This document shows, one piece after another, positions 1-9,165 of a stretch of DNA of 64,000 nt. Position numbers and translations under genes: made by a program. This DNA is from Clostridium massiliamazoniense (GTDB lineage Bacteria; Bacillota; Clostridia; Clostridiales; Clostridiaceae). The notes under the pieces were generated by a model, which did no database searches, was not told the origin of the DNA, and was given only the letters and a program-made list of their open reading frames with translations. Position 1 is the stretch's first letter, and each line of letters starts with the position of its first letter. The DNA lies in contig NZ_LN879468.1 in NCBI RefSeq assembly GCF_001403635.1, positions 868,001 through 932,000 of the forward strand. The letters run 5' to 3'.

Positions 1-425
1 AATAAAATACCATCTAGGTGATCATATTCATGTTGTATTGCTCTAGCTAAAAGTTCAGTGGCCTCTAGAATAAATTCTTTACCTTCAATATCTTGAGCTT
101 TTATTTTTACATATGTCGCTCTTTTTACTTCATCTCTTTCTCCAGGTAAACTTAAACATCCTTCTGGACCTAATTCTTCTCCTGACTTTTCTAATATTTC
201 AGGATTTATAAATACTTTAACTCCAGTATCATCTTGAATATCAACTACAAATATTCTTTTTAAAATTCCAACTTGAACAGCTGCTAATCCCACTCCGTCA
301 TTGTGATACATTGTTTCTATCATATCTTTTACTAAGATTTCAATTCTTGGAGTTATTTCTTTAACTTCTTTACTCTTCTTTCTAAGTATTTCATCATCTT
401 CTATTCTAATATTTCTTATGGCCAT
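1..425 (-). CDS. def: Peptide deformylase, 3' end cut by window edge
   Basis: Removes the N-formyl group from nascent proteins in the cytosol. About 141 residues are visible before the left window edge. The three family motifs are present: GVGLAAVQ (44-51), EGCLSLP (Cys90 as metal ligand) and QHEYDHLDG (His132, Glu133, His136). Motif 1 carries Val50 where most deformylases have Pro. The ATG follows a GGAGG ribosome site. The gene lies 9 bp after priA, the usual Firmicute order, and fmt would be expected beyond the edge. The assignment is secure; only the C-terminus is missing. Confidence 0.95.
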   Translation of the reverse strand, partial: MAIRNIRIEDDEILRKKSKEVKEITPRIEILVKDMIETMYHNDGVGLAAVQVGILKRIFVVDIQDDTGVKVFINPEILEKSGEELGPEGCLSLPGERDEVKRATYVKIKAQDIEGKEFILEATELLARAIQHEYDHLDGIL

Positions 426-434
426 TTTTACCTC

Positions 435-2627
435 CTATATTAAGTTATTAGGATTGATATCCATAGTTACTCTTACTTCATTATATATGTCCTTAGAGAT
501 TTCATAAAGACTATTTTTTACAATTTCAGCATTTACATCATTAATATTACCCTTTAAAAGTATTTGCCACCTATACATATCCTTTATTTTTCCCACTATT
601 GAAGAACAAGGTTTATAAATTATTATATCATTATAATTTTTCAAAGAATTTCTTAGTGCTTCATATAGCATATTACTAGTTTCTATAATCTTATCATAAT
701 TAGTACTACTTATATTAACTACCATAAGCTTTGAAAAAGGTGGATAATCCATAGCTTTTCGTATTTCTATTTCTTTTTCAAAAAATTCTTCGTAATTTCC
801 TGAAGTTGCAGCTTGTAAGCTATAATGTTCTGGGCTATAACTCTGAACAATTACTTCTCCTTCTTTTTCTCCTCTACCAGCTCTTCCACTAACCTGAGTT
901 ATTATTTGAAAGTTTTTTTCGCTAGCTCTATAGTCTGGTAAGTTCAAAGTTGTATCTGCTGCTATAACTCCTACTAAGGTTACATTTTCAAAATCAAAGC
1001 CCTTTGCAACCATTTGCGTACCTATTAATATATCTGCTTCCCCTCTTTTAAAAGAATTATAAATTTCTTCATAAGAATTCTTTTTCCTCGTTGTATCTAC
1101 ATCCATCCTAAGAGTTTTAGCATCTTTAAAATAATGTTTTACTGCCTGCTCAACCTTTTCTGTTCCTGTACCAAAATATTTTATATATTTACTTTTACAC
1201 TTAGGACAGCAAGGTTCTATTCTTTTAGTTTTTCCACAGTAATGGCACACTAAAAAACCATTTTTATGATAAGTCATTGCTATATCGCAACTTTCACATT
1301 CATAAACAAAACCACAACTTCTACAAGAAACAAAGGTAGAATAGCCTCTCCTATTTAAAAATAAAATCACCTGTTCTCTTTTTTCTAACCTATCCTTTAT
1401 TTTAAAGTATAGTTCTCTACTAAACATAGCTTTATTATTATTTTTAAGTTCTTCTCTCATATCCACTACATGAATTTCTGGCATTTTTTTATTGTTTACT
1501 CTTTCAGTAAGTTCTACTAAATTGTACTCCATTGTTATAGCCTTATAAAAACTTTCTAAACTTGGAGTAGCTGAACCTAAAACTACTTTGCATCCTCTCA
1601 TCTGATGCATATAAGAAGCTACTTCAATGGTATTATATTTAGGATTCATATCTGATTTATAACTACTTTCATGTTCTTCATCTATTATAATAAGTCCTAA
1701 ATCTTTAAAAGGTAAAAATATAGCTGATCTTGCCCCTACAACAAGTTTTACATCACCTCTTTTTACTCTTTGCCATTCATCATATCTTTCTCCATCAGAA
1801 AGTTTACTATGGAATACTGCTACGTCTTTTCCAAACCTACCTTTAAATCTTTCAATAATTTGAGGTGTTAATGCTATTTCTGGAACTAATATAACAGAGC
1901 TTTTTCCTTCCATAAGCATATAACTAACTAAATTCATATATACTTCTGTTTTGCCACTTCCAGTTACCCCTTTTAGTAAAGAAATTTTATTTGAATTCAT
2001 TATGGAATCATAGGCATCTTCCTGCATAGGAGTTAATTTTTTAGCTGGATAACTTTCATACTCTCTATAATCACTTCTATCAACTTTTATTTCTAGAGAT
2101 TTTATAGCACCTAAACTCTCTAACTTATTAAGCATATATGTTGAAATCCCAAAATTTCTATTCAATTCTGCTTTACTAAATCCACCACTATAATTTTTTA
2201 TTTCCTCTAGAGCTTTTTTTTGATTTTCATTTAATCCGTCTATATATTTATTAAATACTATTATATTCTTAGTTTTCGCTTTATTCCCACTCATGATTTT
2301 AGGAGGAATCATAACCCTAAGAGCATCTATATATTTGCACAGATATCTTCGTCTTAAAAATTCTATTAATAAAAAATTTTCTCTTTCTAAAAGTGGTTCC
2401 TTATCACATATAGATTTTATGTATTTATATTTTATATTATCATTTTTTTCTTCACTATAGATATGAAAAATAAATCCTTCAATGGGTTTATTTTTCATAC
2501 CAAAAGGAACTGTAACCCTATGACCAATTTTAATTTCTTCCTTCATAGAATCTTTAACTTTATAAGTAAAAATTCTATCTATAGAGACAGCCTCATTATT
2601 AACTACTATATCTGCATAAGTATCCAT
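435..2627 (-). CDS. priA: Primosomal replication restart helicase PriA
   Basis: Superfamily 2 helicase that recognises stalled forks and reloads the replisome. The 730 residues match the usual length. Visible parts are an N-terminal DNA-binding domain (1-110), Walker A GVTGSGKT (about 220-227), the DEEH box (about 316-319), GSATPS (about 351-356), a cysteine-rich zinc-binding insertion (about 435-477, paired CxxC motifs) and the C-terminal helicase lobe with QVSGRAGRG. It sits between coaBC and def. A terminator hairpin overlaps the end of coaBC just upstream, so priA-def may depend on read-through or on an unseen promoter. Confidence 0.96.
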   Translation of the reverse strand: MDTYADIVVNNEAVSIDRIFTYKVKDSMKEEIKIGHRVTVPFGMKNKPIEGFIFHIYSEEKNDNIKYKYIKSICDKEPLLERENFLLIEFLRRRYLCKYIDALRVMIPPKIMSGNKAKTKNIIVFNKYIDGLNENQKKALEEIKNYSGGFSKAELNRNFGISTYMLNKLESLGAIKSLEIKVDRSDYREYESYPAKKLTPMQEDAYDSIMNSNKISLLKGVTGSGKTEVYMNLVSYMLMEGKSSVILVPEIALTPQIIERFKGRFGKDVAVFHSKLSDGERYDEWQRVKRGDVKLVVGARSAIFLPFKDLGLIIIDEEHESSYKSDMNPKYNTIEVASYMHQMRGCKVVLGSATPSLESFYKAITMEYNLVELTERVNNKKMPEIHVVDMREELKNNNKAMFSRELYFKIKDRLEKREQVILFLNRRGYSTFVSCRSCGFVYECESCDIAMTYHKNGFLVCHYCGKTKRIEPCCPKCKSKYIKYFGTGTEKVEQAVKHYFKDAKTLRMDVDTTRKKNSYEEIYNSFKRGEADILIGTQMVAKGFDFENVTLVGVIAADTTLNLPDYRASEKNFQIITQVSGRAGRGEKEGEVIVQSYSPEHYSLQAATSGNYEEFFEKEIEIRKAMDYPPFSKLMVVNISSTNYDKIIETSNMLYEALRNSLKNYNDIIIYKPCSSIVGKIKDMYRWQILLKGNINDVNAEIVKNSLYEISKDIYNEVRVTMDINPNNLI

Positions 2628-2655
2628 AATCTTTCACCTTTTATTTTTTTATAAT

Positions 2656-2684
2656 AAAAAGGGGCCTTTTAGCGCCCCTTTATT
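2656..2684 (-). terminator. Rho-independent terminator overlapping the coaBC stop
   Basis: A GC-rich hairpin (AAAGGGGC paired with GCCCCTTT) has the coaBC stop codon in its loop. On the minus strand it is followed by a U-rich tract. It would end or attenuate the yicC-remA-gmk-rpoZ-coaBC transcript before priA. Confidence 0.75.
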
Positions 2685-3859
2685 AAGTCAAATATATTTT
2701 TAGCAACTTCTCTTTTACTCATTTTTTCTAATGATAATTTGAAGCCTTCTTTACCTATTATTGTTACTTTATTATTATCAGTACCAAAACCAGTATCCTT
2801 TGAGAGAATATTATTAGCCACTATATAATCTAGGTTTTTTCTCTCTAACTTACTTTGGGCATTTTCTATCAAATCATGACTTTCAGCTGCAAATCCAATT
2901 ATTATTTGGTTCTTTTTTTGCTCTCCTATAGTTTTCAAAATATCTCTATCTCTTATAAGATTAAGTTCTAACCCTTGAGAACTCTTTTTTATTTTTTTCT
3001 CACTATATTCACTTGGCTTATAGTCTGCAACTGCTGCTGATTTTACAACAATATCCGCCTCTTCAAATCTATTTAAAAGGGCATTATACATTTCTTCATT
3101 AGTAGAAACATTTATAACCTCAATTCCAAAAGGAGCTTTTAAATTTGTTGGGCCACTTATTAAAGTAACATTAGCCCCCCTATCTCTAGCTTCTTTTGCA
3201 ATTTCATAACCCATCTTTCCTGTAGACCTATTAGTTATAAATCTTACTGGATCTATAGGTGCAATAGTTGGACCTGCTGTTACTATAACGTTTTTCCCTT
3301 GTAAATCTTTGTTTTCATTTAGGACAGATAAAGCATATTCTACAATAATTTCTGTATCTTGTAATTTCCCTTTACCTAAGTCTCCACAAGCTAATCTTCC
3401 ACTTGCTGGCTCTATAAATTTATAGCCATATTTTCTTAGCTTACACATATTATCTTGAACTATTCTATTTTCATACATATTTGTATTCATAGCTGTAGCA
3501 AAAACTACAGGAGCTTTAGTTGCCATTATTGTAGTTGATAACATGTCATCTGCAATACCATTTGCAACTTTTCCAATGATATTTGCTGTAGCTGGTACAA
3601 TAAGCATTAAATCTGCTCTTTTTGCTAAAGAAATATGTTGAATTTCAAAAGCCTTTGGCTCTGCAAACATATCTACTATAACTTGATTTTGACTTAAAGA
3701 CTGAAAAGATAAAGGTGTAACAAATTCTGTTGCAGATTTTGTCATTATAACCCTAACATCTATATTGTGCTTTTTAAGTCTACTAACTACATCTAAAGCT
3801 TTATATACGGCTATTCCTCCCGAAACTCCTAAAACAATACATTTATTTTCCATAGTCAT
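2669..3859 (-). CDS. coaBC: Bifunctional phosphopantothenoylcysteine decarboxylase/synthetase
   Basis: Two consecutive steps of coenzyme A synthesis: CTP-dependent coupling of 4'-phosphopantothenate to cysteine (CoaB), then FMN-dependent decarboxylation (CoaC). The 396 residues contain the flavoprotein half first (GVSGGIAVYK near 8-17, EIQHISLA with the catalytic His, and AMNTNMYEN). The CoaB half follows from about 190 (TAGPT, NRSTGKMG, AAVADYKP). Two ATGs two codons apart (MTMENK) are possible starts; the second has better spacing to the AAGAAAGAAG tract. It lies 9 bp after rpoZ in the gmk operon. Confidence 0.95.
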   Translation of the reverse strand: MTMENKCIVLGVSGGIAVYKALDVVSRLKKHNIDVRVIMTKSATEFVTPLSFQSLSQNQVIVDMFAEPKAFEIQHISLAKRADLMLIVPATANIIGKVANGIADDMLSTTIMATKAPVVFATAMNTNMYENRIVQDNMCKLRKYGYKFIEPASGRLACGDLGKGKLQDTEIIVEYALSVLNENKDLQGKNVIVTAGPTIAPIDPVRFITNRSTGKMGYEIAKEARDRGANVTLISGPTNLKAPFGIEVINVSTNEEMYNALLNRFEEADIVVKSAAVADYKPSEYSEKKIKKSSQGLELNLIRDRDILKTIGEQKKNQIIIGFAAESHDLIENAQSKLERKNLDYIVANNILSKDTGFGTDNNKVTIIGKEGFKLSLEKMSKREVAKNIFDLIKGR

Positions 3860-3868
3860 ACTTCTTTC

Positions 3869-4078
3869 TTAATATTCTACTGATTCGTAAGTTACTGAAC
3901 CTTCATTTATTTCTTCTACAGCTATACTTAGCGGTTTATGTGAAGATGTTTTTACTGTTATTTCTGATCCGTCAATTATTTGTCTAGCTCTTTTTGAACT
4001 AGTTATAACTAAAGAATATCTATTATCTACCTTTTTTAATAAATCTACTATTGATGGATTAATCATAGAGTTGTTCAT
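3869..4078 (-). CDS. rpoZ: RNA polymerase omega subunit
   Basis: Small subunit that supports assembly and stability of the beta-prime subunit. The 69 residues match Firmicute omega (MINPSIVDLL near the start, YSLVITSSKRARQI, and KPLSIAVEEI toward the end). The start codon lies inside the last codons of gmk, giving a 20-bp overlap. AGGAGG sits nine bases upstream of the first ATG and favours it over the internal Met at residue 5. The gmk-rpoZ-coaBC order is conserved. Confidence 0.93.
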   Translation of the reverse strand: MNNSMINPSIVDLLKKVDNRYSLVITSSKRARQIIDGSEITVKTSSHKPLSIAVEEINEGSVTYESVEY

Positions 4079-4706
4079 GAATAAAATCCTCCTTTGAATC
4101 TAAAATTGTTTCTTTTAATCTATCTACTCTACATTTTTCAGCAGTTAATATACTTTCTATCTTATTCACTGCTGCATCTACTGTGTCATTTACTACTGCA
4201 TAATTATATTTTGACACATAATTAATTTCTTGATAAGCTGATTTAAATCTAGTCATTAAACTCTCTGGAGTTTCACTACCTCTTTTAATTATTCTTTGTT
4301 TTAATTCTTCCATTGATGGAGGTAATATAAATATGAATACTCCGTCTTCTGAGCGTTCTTTAACTTTTAAAGCGCCTTGAATATCTATTTCTAATATTAC
4401 ATCTTTTCCTGAATTAAGAATTTCTTCTACATTTGATTTTGGAGTACCATAATAGTTTCCATAAACCTCTGCATACTCTAAAAAGTCATTTTCATCAATT
4501 CTTTTTAAAAATGTTTCCTTATTTAAGAAATGATAGTTAACACCATCAACTTCTCCAACTCTTGGAGATCTTGTAGTTGCTGAAACAGATAATTTTATTT
4601 CAGGGTGCTTTTCAAGTAGCGCCTTACATATAGTTCCCTTACCTGCTCCTGAAGGACCAGATATTACAATTAGTACACCTTTATTCTTCTGATTTTCTAA
4701 ATCCAT
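4059..4706 (-). CDS. gmk: Guanylate kinase
   Basis: Phosphorylates GMP to GDP with ATP, feeding GTP and dGTP pools. The 215 residues start with a short tail, then the P-loop SGPSGAGKGT and the GMP-binding segments SVSATTRSPRVGEVDG and YGNYYGTP. Length is normal. Its start overlaps the remA stop as TAATG and its end overlaps the rpoZ start, so the three genes are probably translationally coupled. Confidence 0.96.
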   Translation of the reverse strand: MDLENQKNKGVLIVISGPSGAGKGTICKALLEKHPEIKLSVSATTRSPRVGEVDGVNYHFLNKETFLKRIDENDFLEYAEVYGNYYGTPKSNVEEILNSGKDVILEIDIQGALKVKERSEDGVFIFILPPSMEELKQRIIKRGSETPESLMTRFKSAYQEINYVSKYNYAVVNDTVDAAVNKIESILTAEKCRVDRLKETILDSKEDFIHEQLYD

Positions 4707-4975
4707 TATTCATCAACCTCTTCTACAACTTCTTCTTTAGTTGATAATCTATGAGCTACAGTTTCTGGTTGAACTGCTGATAGTATAACATGATCTGAAT
4801 CAGTTATTATAACTGCTCTAGTTCTTCTACCATAAGTAGCATCTATAAGCATTCCTCTGTCTCTAGCTTCTTGTATTATTCTTTTTATTGGTGCTGATTC
4901 AGGACTTACTATAGCAACTAATCTATTAGCAGATACTATATTACCGAAACCAATATTTATTAATTTTATACCCAT
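4706..4975 (-). CDS. remA: RemA family (DUF370) regulator
   Basis: The 89 residues match the RemA/DUF370 family ([45 protein letters not shown]). In Bacillus subtilis RemA is a ring-forming DNA-binding activator of matrix and osmoprotection genes. Its function in clostridia is not established, so only the family is firm. The position between yicC and gmk is conserved. The stop overlaps the gmk start by one base. Confidence 0.9.
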   Translation of the reverse strand: MGIKLINIGFGNIVSANRLVAIVSPESAPIKRIIQEARDRGMLIDATYGRRTRAVIITDSDHVILSAVQPETVAHRLSTKEEVVEEVDE

Positions 4976-4990
4976 ATTTCGCCTCCTAAT

Positions 4991-5875
4991 TTATTCTATG
5001 TTTTGTACCTGTTCTCTTATCTTTTCTAAGATGTTTTTTATGTCAATAACTAAGTTAGTTATCTCTAAATCTGTAGATTTTGAAGCTATTGTATTTGCCT
5101 CTCTATTCATTTCTTGCATAATAAAGTCTAATTTTCTTCCAATAGGCTCTTCTAAATCTAAGGTATTTCTTAAATGGTTTATATGACTTTTTAGTCTTGT
5201 TATTTCTTCGTCTATAGCAGCTTTATCTGCAAATATAGCCACTTCCATAGCAAGTCTATTTTCATCAACATCAACCTTATCCATTAATTCTTTTAATCTT
5301 TCCTCTAATTTTAATTTATAATTTTCAACTATAACAAAAGATTTTTCCTCAATGGCTAATACAATATTATTTATATTTTCTGTTTTTAATATTATATCTT
5401 CCTTTAGTTTTTTTCCTTCAAACTCTCTCATATGTACCATACTTTTAAGAGATTCATCTAAAAGAACTTCTATCTCTTCCCAGATTTCATCTAAAGATTC
5501 TTCTTGTTCTTCTATTTGAATTACTTCAGGATGTCTTGCTATTAAAGAAATGCTTAAATCATCTTTAAAATCAGAAAATTCTTCCTTTAGAGTCATTAAA
5601 GCTTTAGCATATCCCTTTGCAAAATCCATATTTAAATTTACAAGCGATTGACCTTTTCCATAATTCTTATAATTTATGAATAAATCAACCTTTCCCCTGC
5701 TTAATTTTTCTTTGATTTTTCCTCTTATTTTTTCTTCTAAGGATATCATAGCCTTTGGCATTCTTATATTTATATCTATATATCTATGATTAACACTCTT
5801 TATCTCTAAAGAAAAGCTTCTTTCATTTCCTTCTTTACTACTAGCCCTTCCAAAGCCTGTCATGCTTTTTACCAT
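4991..5875 (-). CDS. yicC: YicC family endoribonuclease
   Basis: The 294 residues start MVKSMTGFGRA, the signature of the YicC/YloC family, and end with the DUF1732 segment (EMNREANTIASKSTDLEI). Family members have been shown to be RNA endonucleases; the substrate here is unknown. This is the first gene of the remA-gmk-rpoZ-coaBC operon, with AAGGAGG before the ATG and a sigma-A-like promoter just upstream. Confidence 0.9.
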   Translation of the reverse strand: MVKSMTGFGRASSKEGNERSFSLEIKSVNHRYIDINIRMPKAMISLEEKIRGKIKEKLSRGKVDLFINYKNYGKGQSLVNLNMDFAKGYAKALMTLKEEFSDFKDDLSISLIARHPEVIQIEEQEESLDEIWEEIEVLLDESLKSMVHMREFEGKKLKEDIILKTENINNIVLAIEEKSFVIVENYKLKLEERLKELMDKVDVDENRLAMEVAIFADKAAIDEEITRLKSHINHLRNTLDLEEPIGRKLDFIMQEMNREANTIASKSTDLEITNLVIDIKNILEKIREQVQNIE

Positions 5876-5906
5876 CCCTGAACCTCCTTAAATTAGTATG
5901 TTATTA

Positions 5907-5936
5907 ATTTTACTCTATTAACTCAATCTAAGTCAA
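5907..5936 (-). promoter_or_regulatory. Sigma-A-type promoter of the yicC operon
   Basis: On the minus strand TTGACT (5936-5931) and TAAAAT (5912-5907) are 18 bp apart, about 30 bp before the yicC ATG. A perfect 12-bp palindrome TTTGTTAACAAA (5940-5951) abuts the -35 on its upstream side and could be an operator. Confidence 0.6.
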
Positions 5937-5951
5937 CGGTTTGTTAACAAA

Positions 5952-6178
5952 AAATTAACATTTTTAATCATTTATTTTTCCCTTATTATTTAACCCTTAC
6001 TTCTTCTTATTATTCATATTATTATAAGCAAACTTTTATATTCTTTTATAACAATAATATCAACAACAAGCTCTTTATTCTGTCTCTACTTATTGCTTAA
6101 TTTTAGACAAAAATAAAGGGGTTATATCAGTGAATAGTCACAAATGATGAACCTATATAGCTAAATAAAAAGTAGAAA
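5952..6178. other. Gene-free AT-rich spacer
   Basis: This is the remainder of the 347-base gap between yicC and the purine permease. I see no ORF with a ribosome site, no repeat copy and no RNA family that I recognise. The gap is otherwise accounted for by the yicC promoter and palindrome on one side and the permease terminator on the other. Confidence 0.5.
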
Positions 6179-6204
6179 GGATGTACCTATAATGTGATAC
6201 ATCC
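6179..6204 (-). terminator. Terminator of the NCS2 permease gene
   Basis: Inverted repeat GGATGTA/TACATCC with a 12-base loop, about 20 bp after the permease stop. On the minus strand it is followed by TTTCTACTTTTTATTT. Confidence 0.65.
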
Positions 6205-6222
6205 TCTTTGTTAAATAATAAA

Positions 6223-7605
6223 TTATAAAATCATCTGTTCTATAAGTGGCATTGCTAACTTAAATAAAAATACTATTGCTAATATTAACATAGCCACTGA
6301 TATTTTTTTCTTTTCTTTACCGAATATATTATTAACTATATTTAATGCAACATAAGTTAATACTCCTATAGTTAATCCATCACCTATACTGTATGTTAAA
6401 GGCATTAATGTTATTATTAAAAATGCTGGTAATGCTTCTGTAATTTCTGAAAAATCTATTTTTAATATACTACCCATCATTAAATACCCAACATATATTA
6501 AGGCTGGTGCAGTTGCACAAGATGGTATAGCTACAAATATAGGAGAGAAAAACATTGCTACTAAGAAAAATCCTCCAATAACAACAGCTGTTAATCCAGT
6601 TCTACCGCCTTCTTCAACACCAGCTGCACTCTCTACAAAGGTTGTTACTGTAGATGTTCCCATTAAAGCTCCAACTGTAGTTCCTATAGCATCAACCATT
6701 AAAGCTTTCCCTACATTAGGTATGTTTCCATCTTTATCTAACATATTTGCTCTTGAGGAAACTCCCACTAAAGTTCCTATAGTATCAAAGAAATCGACAA
6801 ATAAAAACGTTAAAACTATAATTGCAAAATTTAATATATTTTCAGCGCTACCTAAGAAAGAAAAATCTATTTTTCCTGCTATAGGTGCTAAAGATTCAAA
6901 TTTAAATATACCATTTGGTAGAAATATATTCATTGCTGCCGCTGCTTCTCTATTGAAGTAAGCATATATCCAAGCAACTAAAGTTGCTCCTACTATTCCC
7001 CATAAAAGAGAACCCTTTACCTTCTTCTTTTCTAATACAGCTATTATAATAATTCCTAACATTGTTATTAAAACAGTTGGTGAGAAGAAGTTACCAAGTT
7101 GTACAAGAGTATCTTTATTACTAGTAACCATGCCAGAACCACTAAATCCTATAAAAGCTATAAATATACCTATACCACCAGTTACAGCATACTTTAAATT
7201 AAGGGGTATTGAATTAACAACGGCTTCTCTTACCTTAAATAGAGATAATAAAATAAAAATAATCCCTTCTACAAATACTGCTGTTAAAGCTGTTTCATAA
7301 GAAACCCCTTTTCCTATAACAACAGAAAATGCAAAGAATGCATTAAGTCCCATTCCAGCTGCTAAACCAAAAGGTAACTTAGCATATACACCCATTAAAA
7401 TACATGCAAAAGCAGCTGATAAACAAGTAGCTGTAACTAAAGCTCCTGCATCCATCCCTGTTGCACTCAATATAGATGGATTTACAGCTATTATATAGGC
7501 CATAGCTAAAAAGCTTGTCATTCCAGCTATAAATTCCCTTTTTACATCAACATTTTCTCCAAAGTAACTTATAAATTTGTTTTGCTTTTTTACTGAATTA
7601 TTCAT
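6223..7605 (-). CDS. NCS2 purine permease (PbuG/PbuO-like)
   Basis: Membrane transporter of the nucleobase-cation symporter 2 family, COG2252 branch, which imports hypoxanthine/guanine or adenine by proton symport. From the chosen ATG it has 460 residues with about 12-14 hydrophobic segments. Family motifs include MTSFLAMAYIIAVNP, GLAAGMGLNAFFAF, FVDFFDTIGTLVGV and SAAGVEEGGRTGLTAV. The reading frame is open 16 codons further, but GGGGGAAAA sits directly before the ATG at 7605 (MNNSVKKQ). Substrate cannot be decided between guanine/hypoxanthine and adenine. A long leader with alternative hairpins precedes it. Confidence 0.88.
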   Translation of the reverse strand: MNNSVKKQNKFISYFGENVDVKREFIAGMTSFLAMAYIIAVNPSILSATGMDAGALVTATCLSAAFACILMGVYAKLPFGLAAGMGLNAFFAFSVVIGKGVSYETALTAVFVEGIIFILLSLFKVREAVVNSIPLNLKYAVTGGIGIFIAFIGFSGSGMVTSNKDTLVQLGNFFSPTVLITMLGIIIIAVLEKKKVKGSLLWGIVGATLVAWIYAYFNREAAAAMNIFLPNGIFKFESLAPIAGKIDFSFLGSAENILNFAIIVLTFLFVDFFDTIGTLVGVSSRANMLDKDGNIPNVGKALMVDAIGTTVGALMGTSTVTTFVESAAGVEEGGRTGLTAVVIGGFFLVAMFFSPIFVAIPSCATAPALIYVGYLMMGSILKIDFSEITEALPAFLIITLMPLTYSIGDGLTIGVLTYVALNIVNNIFGKEKKKISVAMLILAIVFLFKLAMPLIEQMIL

Positions 7606-7622
7606 TTTTCCCCCTAAATTAA

Positions 7623-7681
7623 AAATAAGTTTTTGATAGATTAATTCAATCAAAAACTTATTTTATACAAATATAAAATAA
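7623..7681 (-). promoter_or_regulatory. Attenuator-like leader hairpins of the purine permease
   Basis: A perfect 15-bp inverted repeat (arms 7649-7663 and 7623-7637, 11-base loop) lies just upstream of the permease Shine-Dalgarno and ends in a U-rich run, as an intrinsic terminator does. An upstream 10-bp hairpin (7658-7681, TTATTTTATA with TATAAAATAA) shares six bases with the terminator 5' arm, so the two cannot form together. This is the layout of a terminator/antiterminator switch. The 65-70 base region before it does not match the purine riboswitch core or any other sensor I recognise. Confidence 0.6.
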
Positions 7682-7755
7682 TATTTCAAAGTTATACTTA
7701 AACTCCCCCTTTTAAGCACAACTAAAAGAACTCGAAGAATCAATCTACGAATATT

Positions 7756-7784
7756 ATTTTACATTTCTTCTTTTTATTTGTCAA
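7756..7784 (-). promoter_or_regulatory. Sigma-A promoter of the NCS2 permease
   Basis: TTGACA (7784-7779) and TAAAAT (7761-7756) are separated by exactly 17 bp on the minus strand. The promoter lies about 150 bp before the start codon and so produces a long leader. Confidence 0.75.
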
Positions 7785-7817
7785 TAGAGACGAACCATTT
7801 ATTATAAAAATTATTTG

Positions 7818-8807
7818 TTAGTTCGTGTATAGATTTTTTTCAAAGCTTTCTTTTATATCTTTATAACCATATTTAGCACTAAGTAATAATAATAATTTTA
7901 TTCTTATCTTTTGGCTAGGCATTGATTCTCCTAATATAACTCCCAGATTAGTAAGCTCTTTTCCTCCACCTGCATATCCATAAGAATCATATACTCTTCC
8001 TTCAAAACATCTTGAAGTTAATACAACTACTATACCCTTATCTATAGCTCTTTTTATTGGTTCAACCATAGTAGGAGGTACATTTCCTCTACCTAAGGCT
8101 TCCACAACTATTCCCTTATATCCATTTTCAATTGCTAAATTTATAAAATCATTTTCTATACCAGCAGCACACTTAATTATAGCAACCTTTTCAGTAACCT
8201 TTTCTATTGGAATATAGTCACAATCCTTTACTTCTCTATAGAATATAACTCTATTATTATCAACTATACCTATAGGACCAAAATTAGGCGTTCTAAAAGC
8301 ATTTAAAGCCATCGAGTTAGCCTTTGTTACTTCTTTAGCACTATTTAATTCTCCATTAAAACAAACAAGAACTCCTCTGCCTTCTGACTCTTTTGAAGCC
8401 GCTGTACAAATAGCTGCTGTTAAATTAGCAGGACCATCATATCCAAGCTCTGAACTACTTCTCATAGCTCCTGTAACCACTATTGGTTTATTGGTTTTTA
8501 TAGTTAAATCTAAAAAGTAAGCTGTTTCTTCTAGAGTATCTGTACCATGAGTAATAACTACTCCATCAATATCATCTCTTTTAATTAAATCAGTTATAAA
8601 TTTTGAAAGTGCGGTCATTAACTCAATAGTCATATGAGGACTTGGTAGAGATGAGAAAGTATGATCTTCTATTTCAGCATAATCTTCAATTCCTCTAACC
8701 TTAGCCATTATTTCCTCACCTGTTAGATTTGGCACTGCCGCATGAATTTTTTCATCAACTTTCATTGATATTGTTCCACCATTAAAAACTACTGCTATTT
8801 TCTTCAT
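7818..8807 (-). CDS. ansA: Type I L-asparaginase
   Basis: Hydrolyses L-asparagine to aspartate and ammonia. The 329 residues have the two catalytic threonine motifs: NGGTISM (Thr12) and THGTDTLEET (Thr89-Asp90). No signal peptide is seen, which fits the cytosolic type I enzymes. The gene is flanked by the purine permease promoter and a gap with no clear promoter, so it is probably monocistronic. Confidence 0.93.
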   Translation of the reverse strand: MKKIAVVFNGGTISMKVDEKIHAAVPNLTGEEIMAKVRGIEDYAEIEDHTFSSLPSPHMTIELMTALSKFITDLIKRDDIDGVVITHGTDTLEETAYFLDLTIKTNKPIVVTGAMRSSSELGYDGPANLTAAICTAASKESEGRGVLVCFNGELNSAKEVTKANSMALNAFRTPNFGPIGIVDNNRVIFYREVKDCDYIPIEKVTEKVAIIKCAAGIENDFINLAIENGYKGIVVEALGRGNVPPTMVEPIKRAIDKGIVVVLTSRCFEGRVYDSYGYAGGGKELTNLGVILGESMPSQKIRIKLLLLLSAKYGYKDIKESFEKNLYTN

Positions 8808-8934
8808 TTATGTCACTCCCGAATATAAAATTTATATTTTTTCTTTTATTTCGCCTTTAATGATTATACTATATATTCATGGCTTCTGCTATCTTTAAAA
8901 TTTTAAAGGAAACATTATATTTATTTAGCTTACA

Positions 8935-9093
8935 CTACTCTTTAGCCTTCTTTTTCTTTTCTTTAACAACTAAATCAACAGCCTTAATAAAGACAATAGC
9001 TATAATTCCTCCATAAATAATTCCTCCCTCTAAAGCACCAAATCCAAAATTTCTCCCTAATTTAAAACACATTTCATAAAAGAAATCATACAT
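8935..9093 (-). CDS. Small single-pass membrane protein, unknown
   Basis: I do not recognise this 52-residue protein. GAGGAGG lies directly before the ATG at 9093 (MYDFFYEMCF); the frame is open nine codons upstream but without a ribosome site there. One hydrophobic segment (about 20-40, GGIIYGGIIAIVFIKAVDLVV) is followed by a strongly basic tail ending KEKKKKAKE, so a C-in topology is likely. It lies between spoIVA and ansA. A sporulation role is only a guess from its neighbour. Confidence 0.7.
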   Translation of the reverse strand: MYDFFYEMCFKLGRNFGFGALEGGIIYGGIIAIVFIKAVDLVVKEKKKKAKE

Positions 9094-9165
9094 ACCATCT
9101 ACCTCCTCACAAATTTTCACTTAAATTTAGTAAAATCATCTAATTACTCCATCTCTCAATAAATA

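Noticed and set aside
7682..7750. Purine riboswitch in front of the NCS2 permease
   Set aside because: The conserved purine aptamer core could not be found in the leader; only the hairpin switch is supported.
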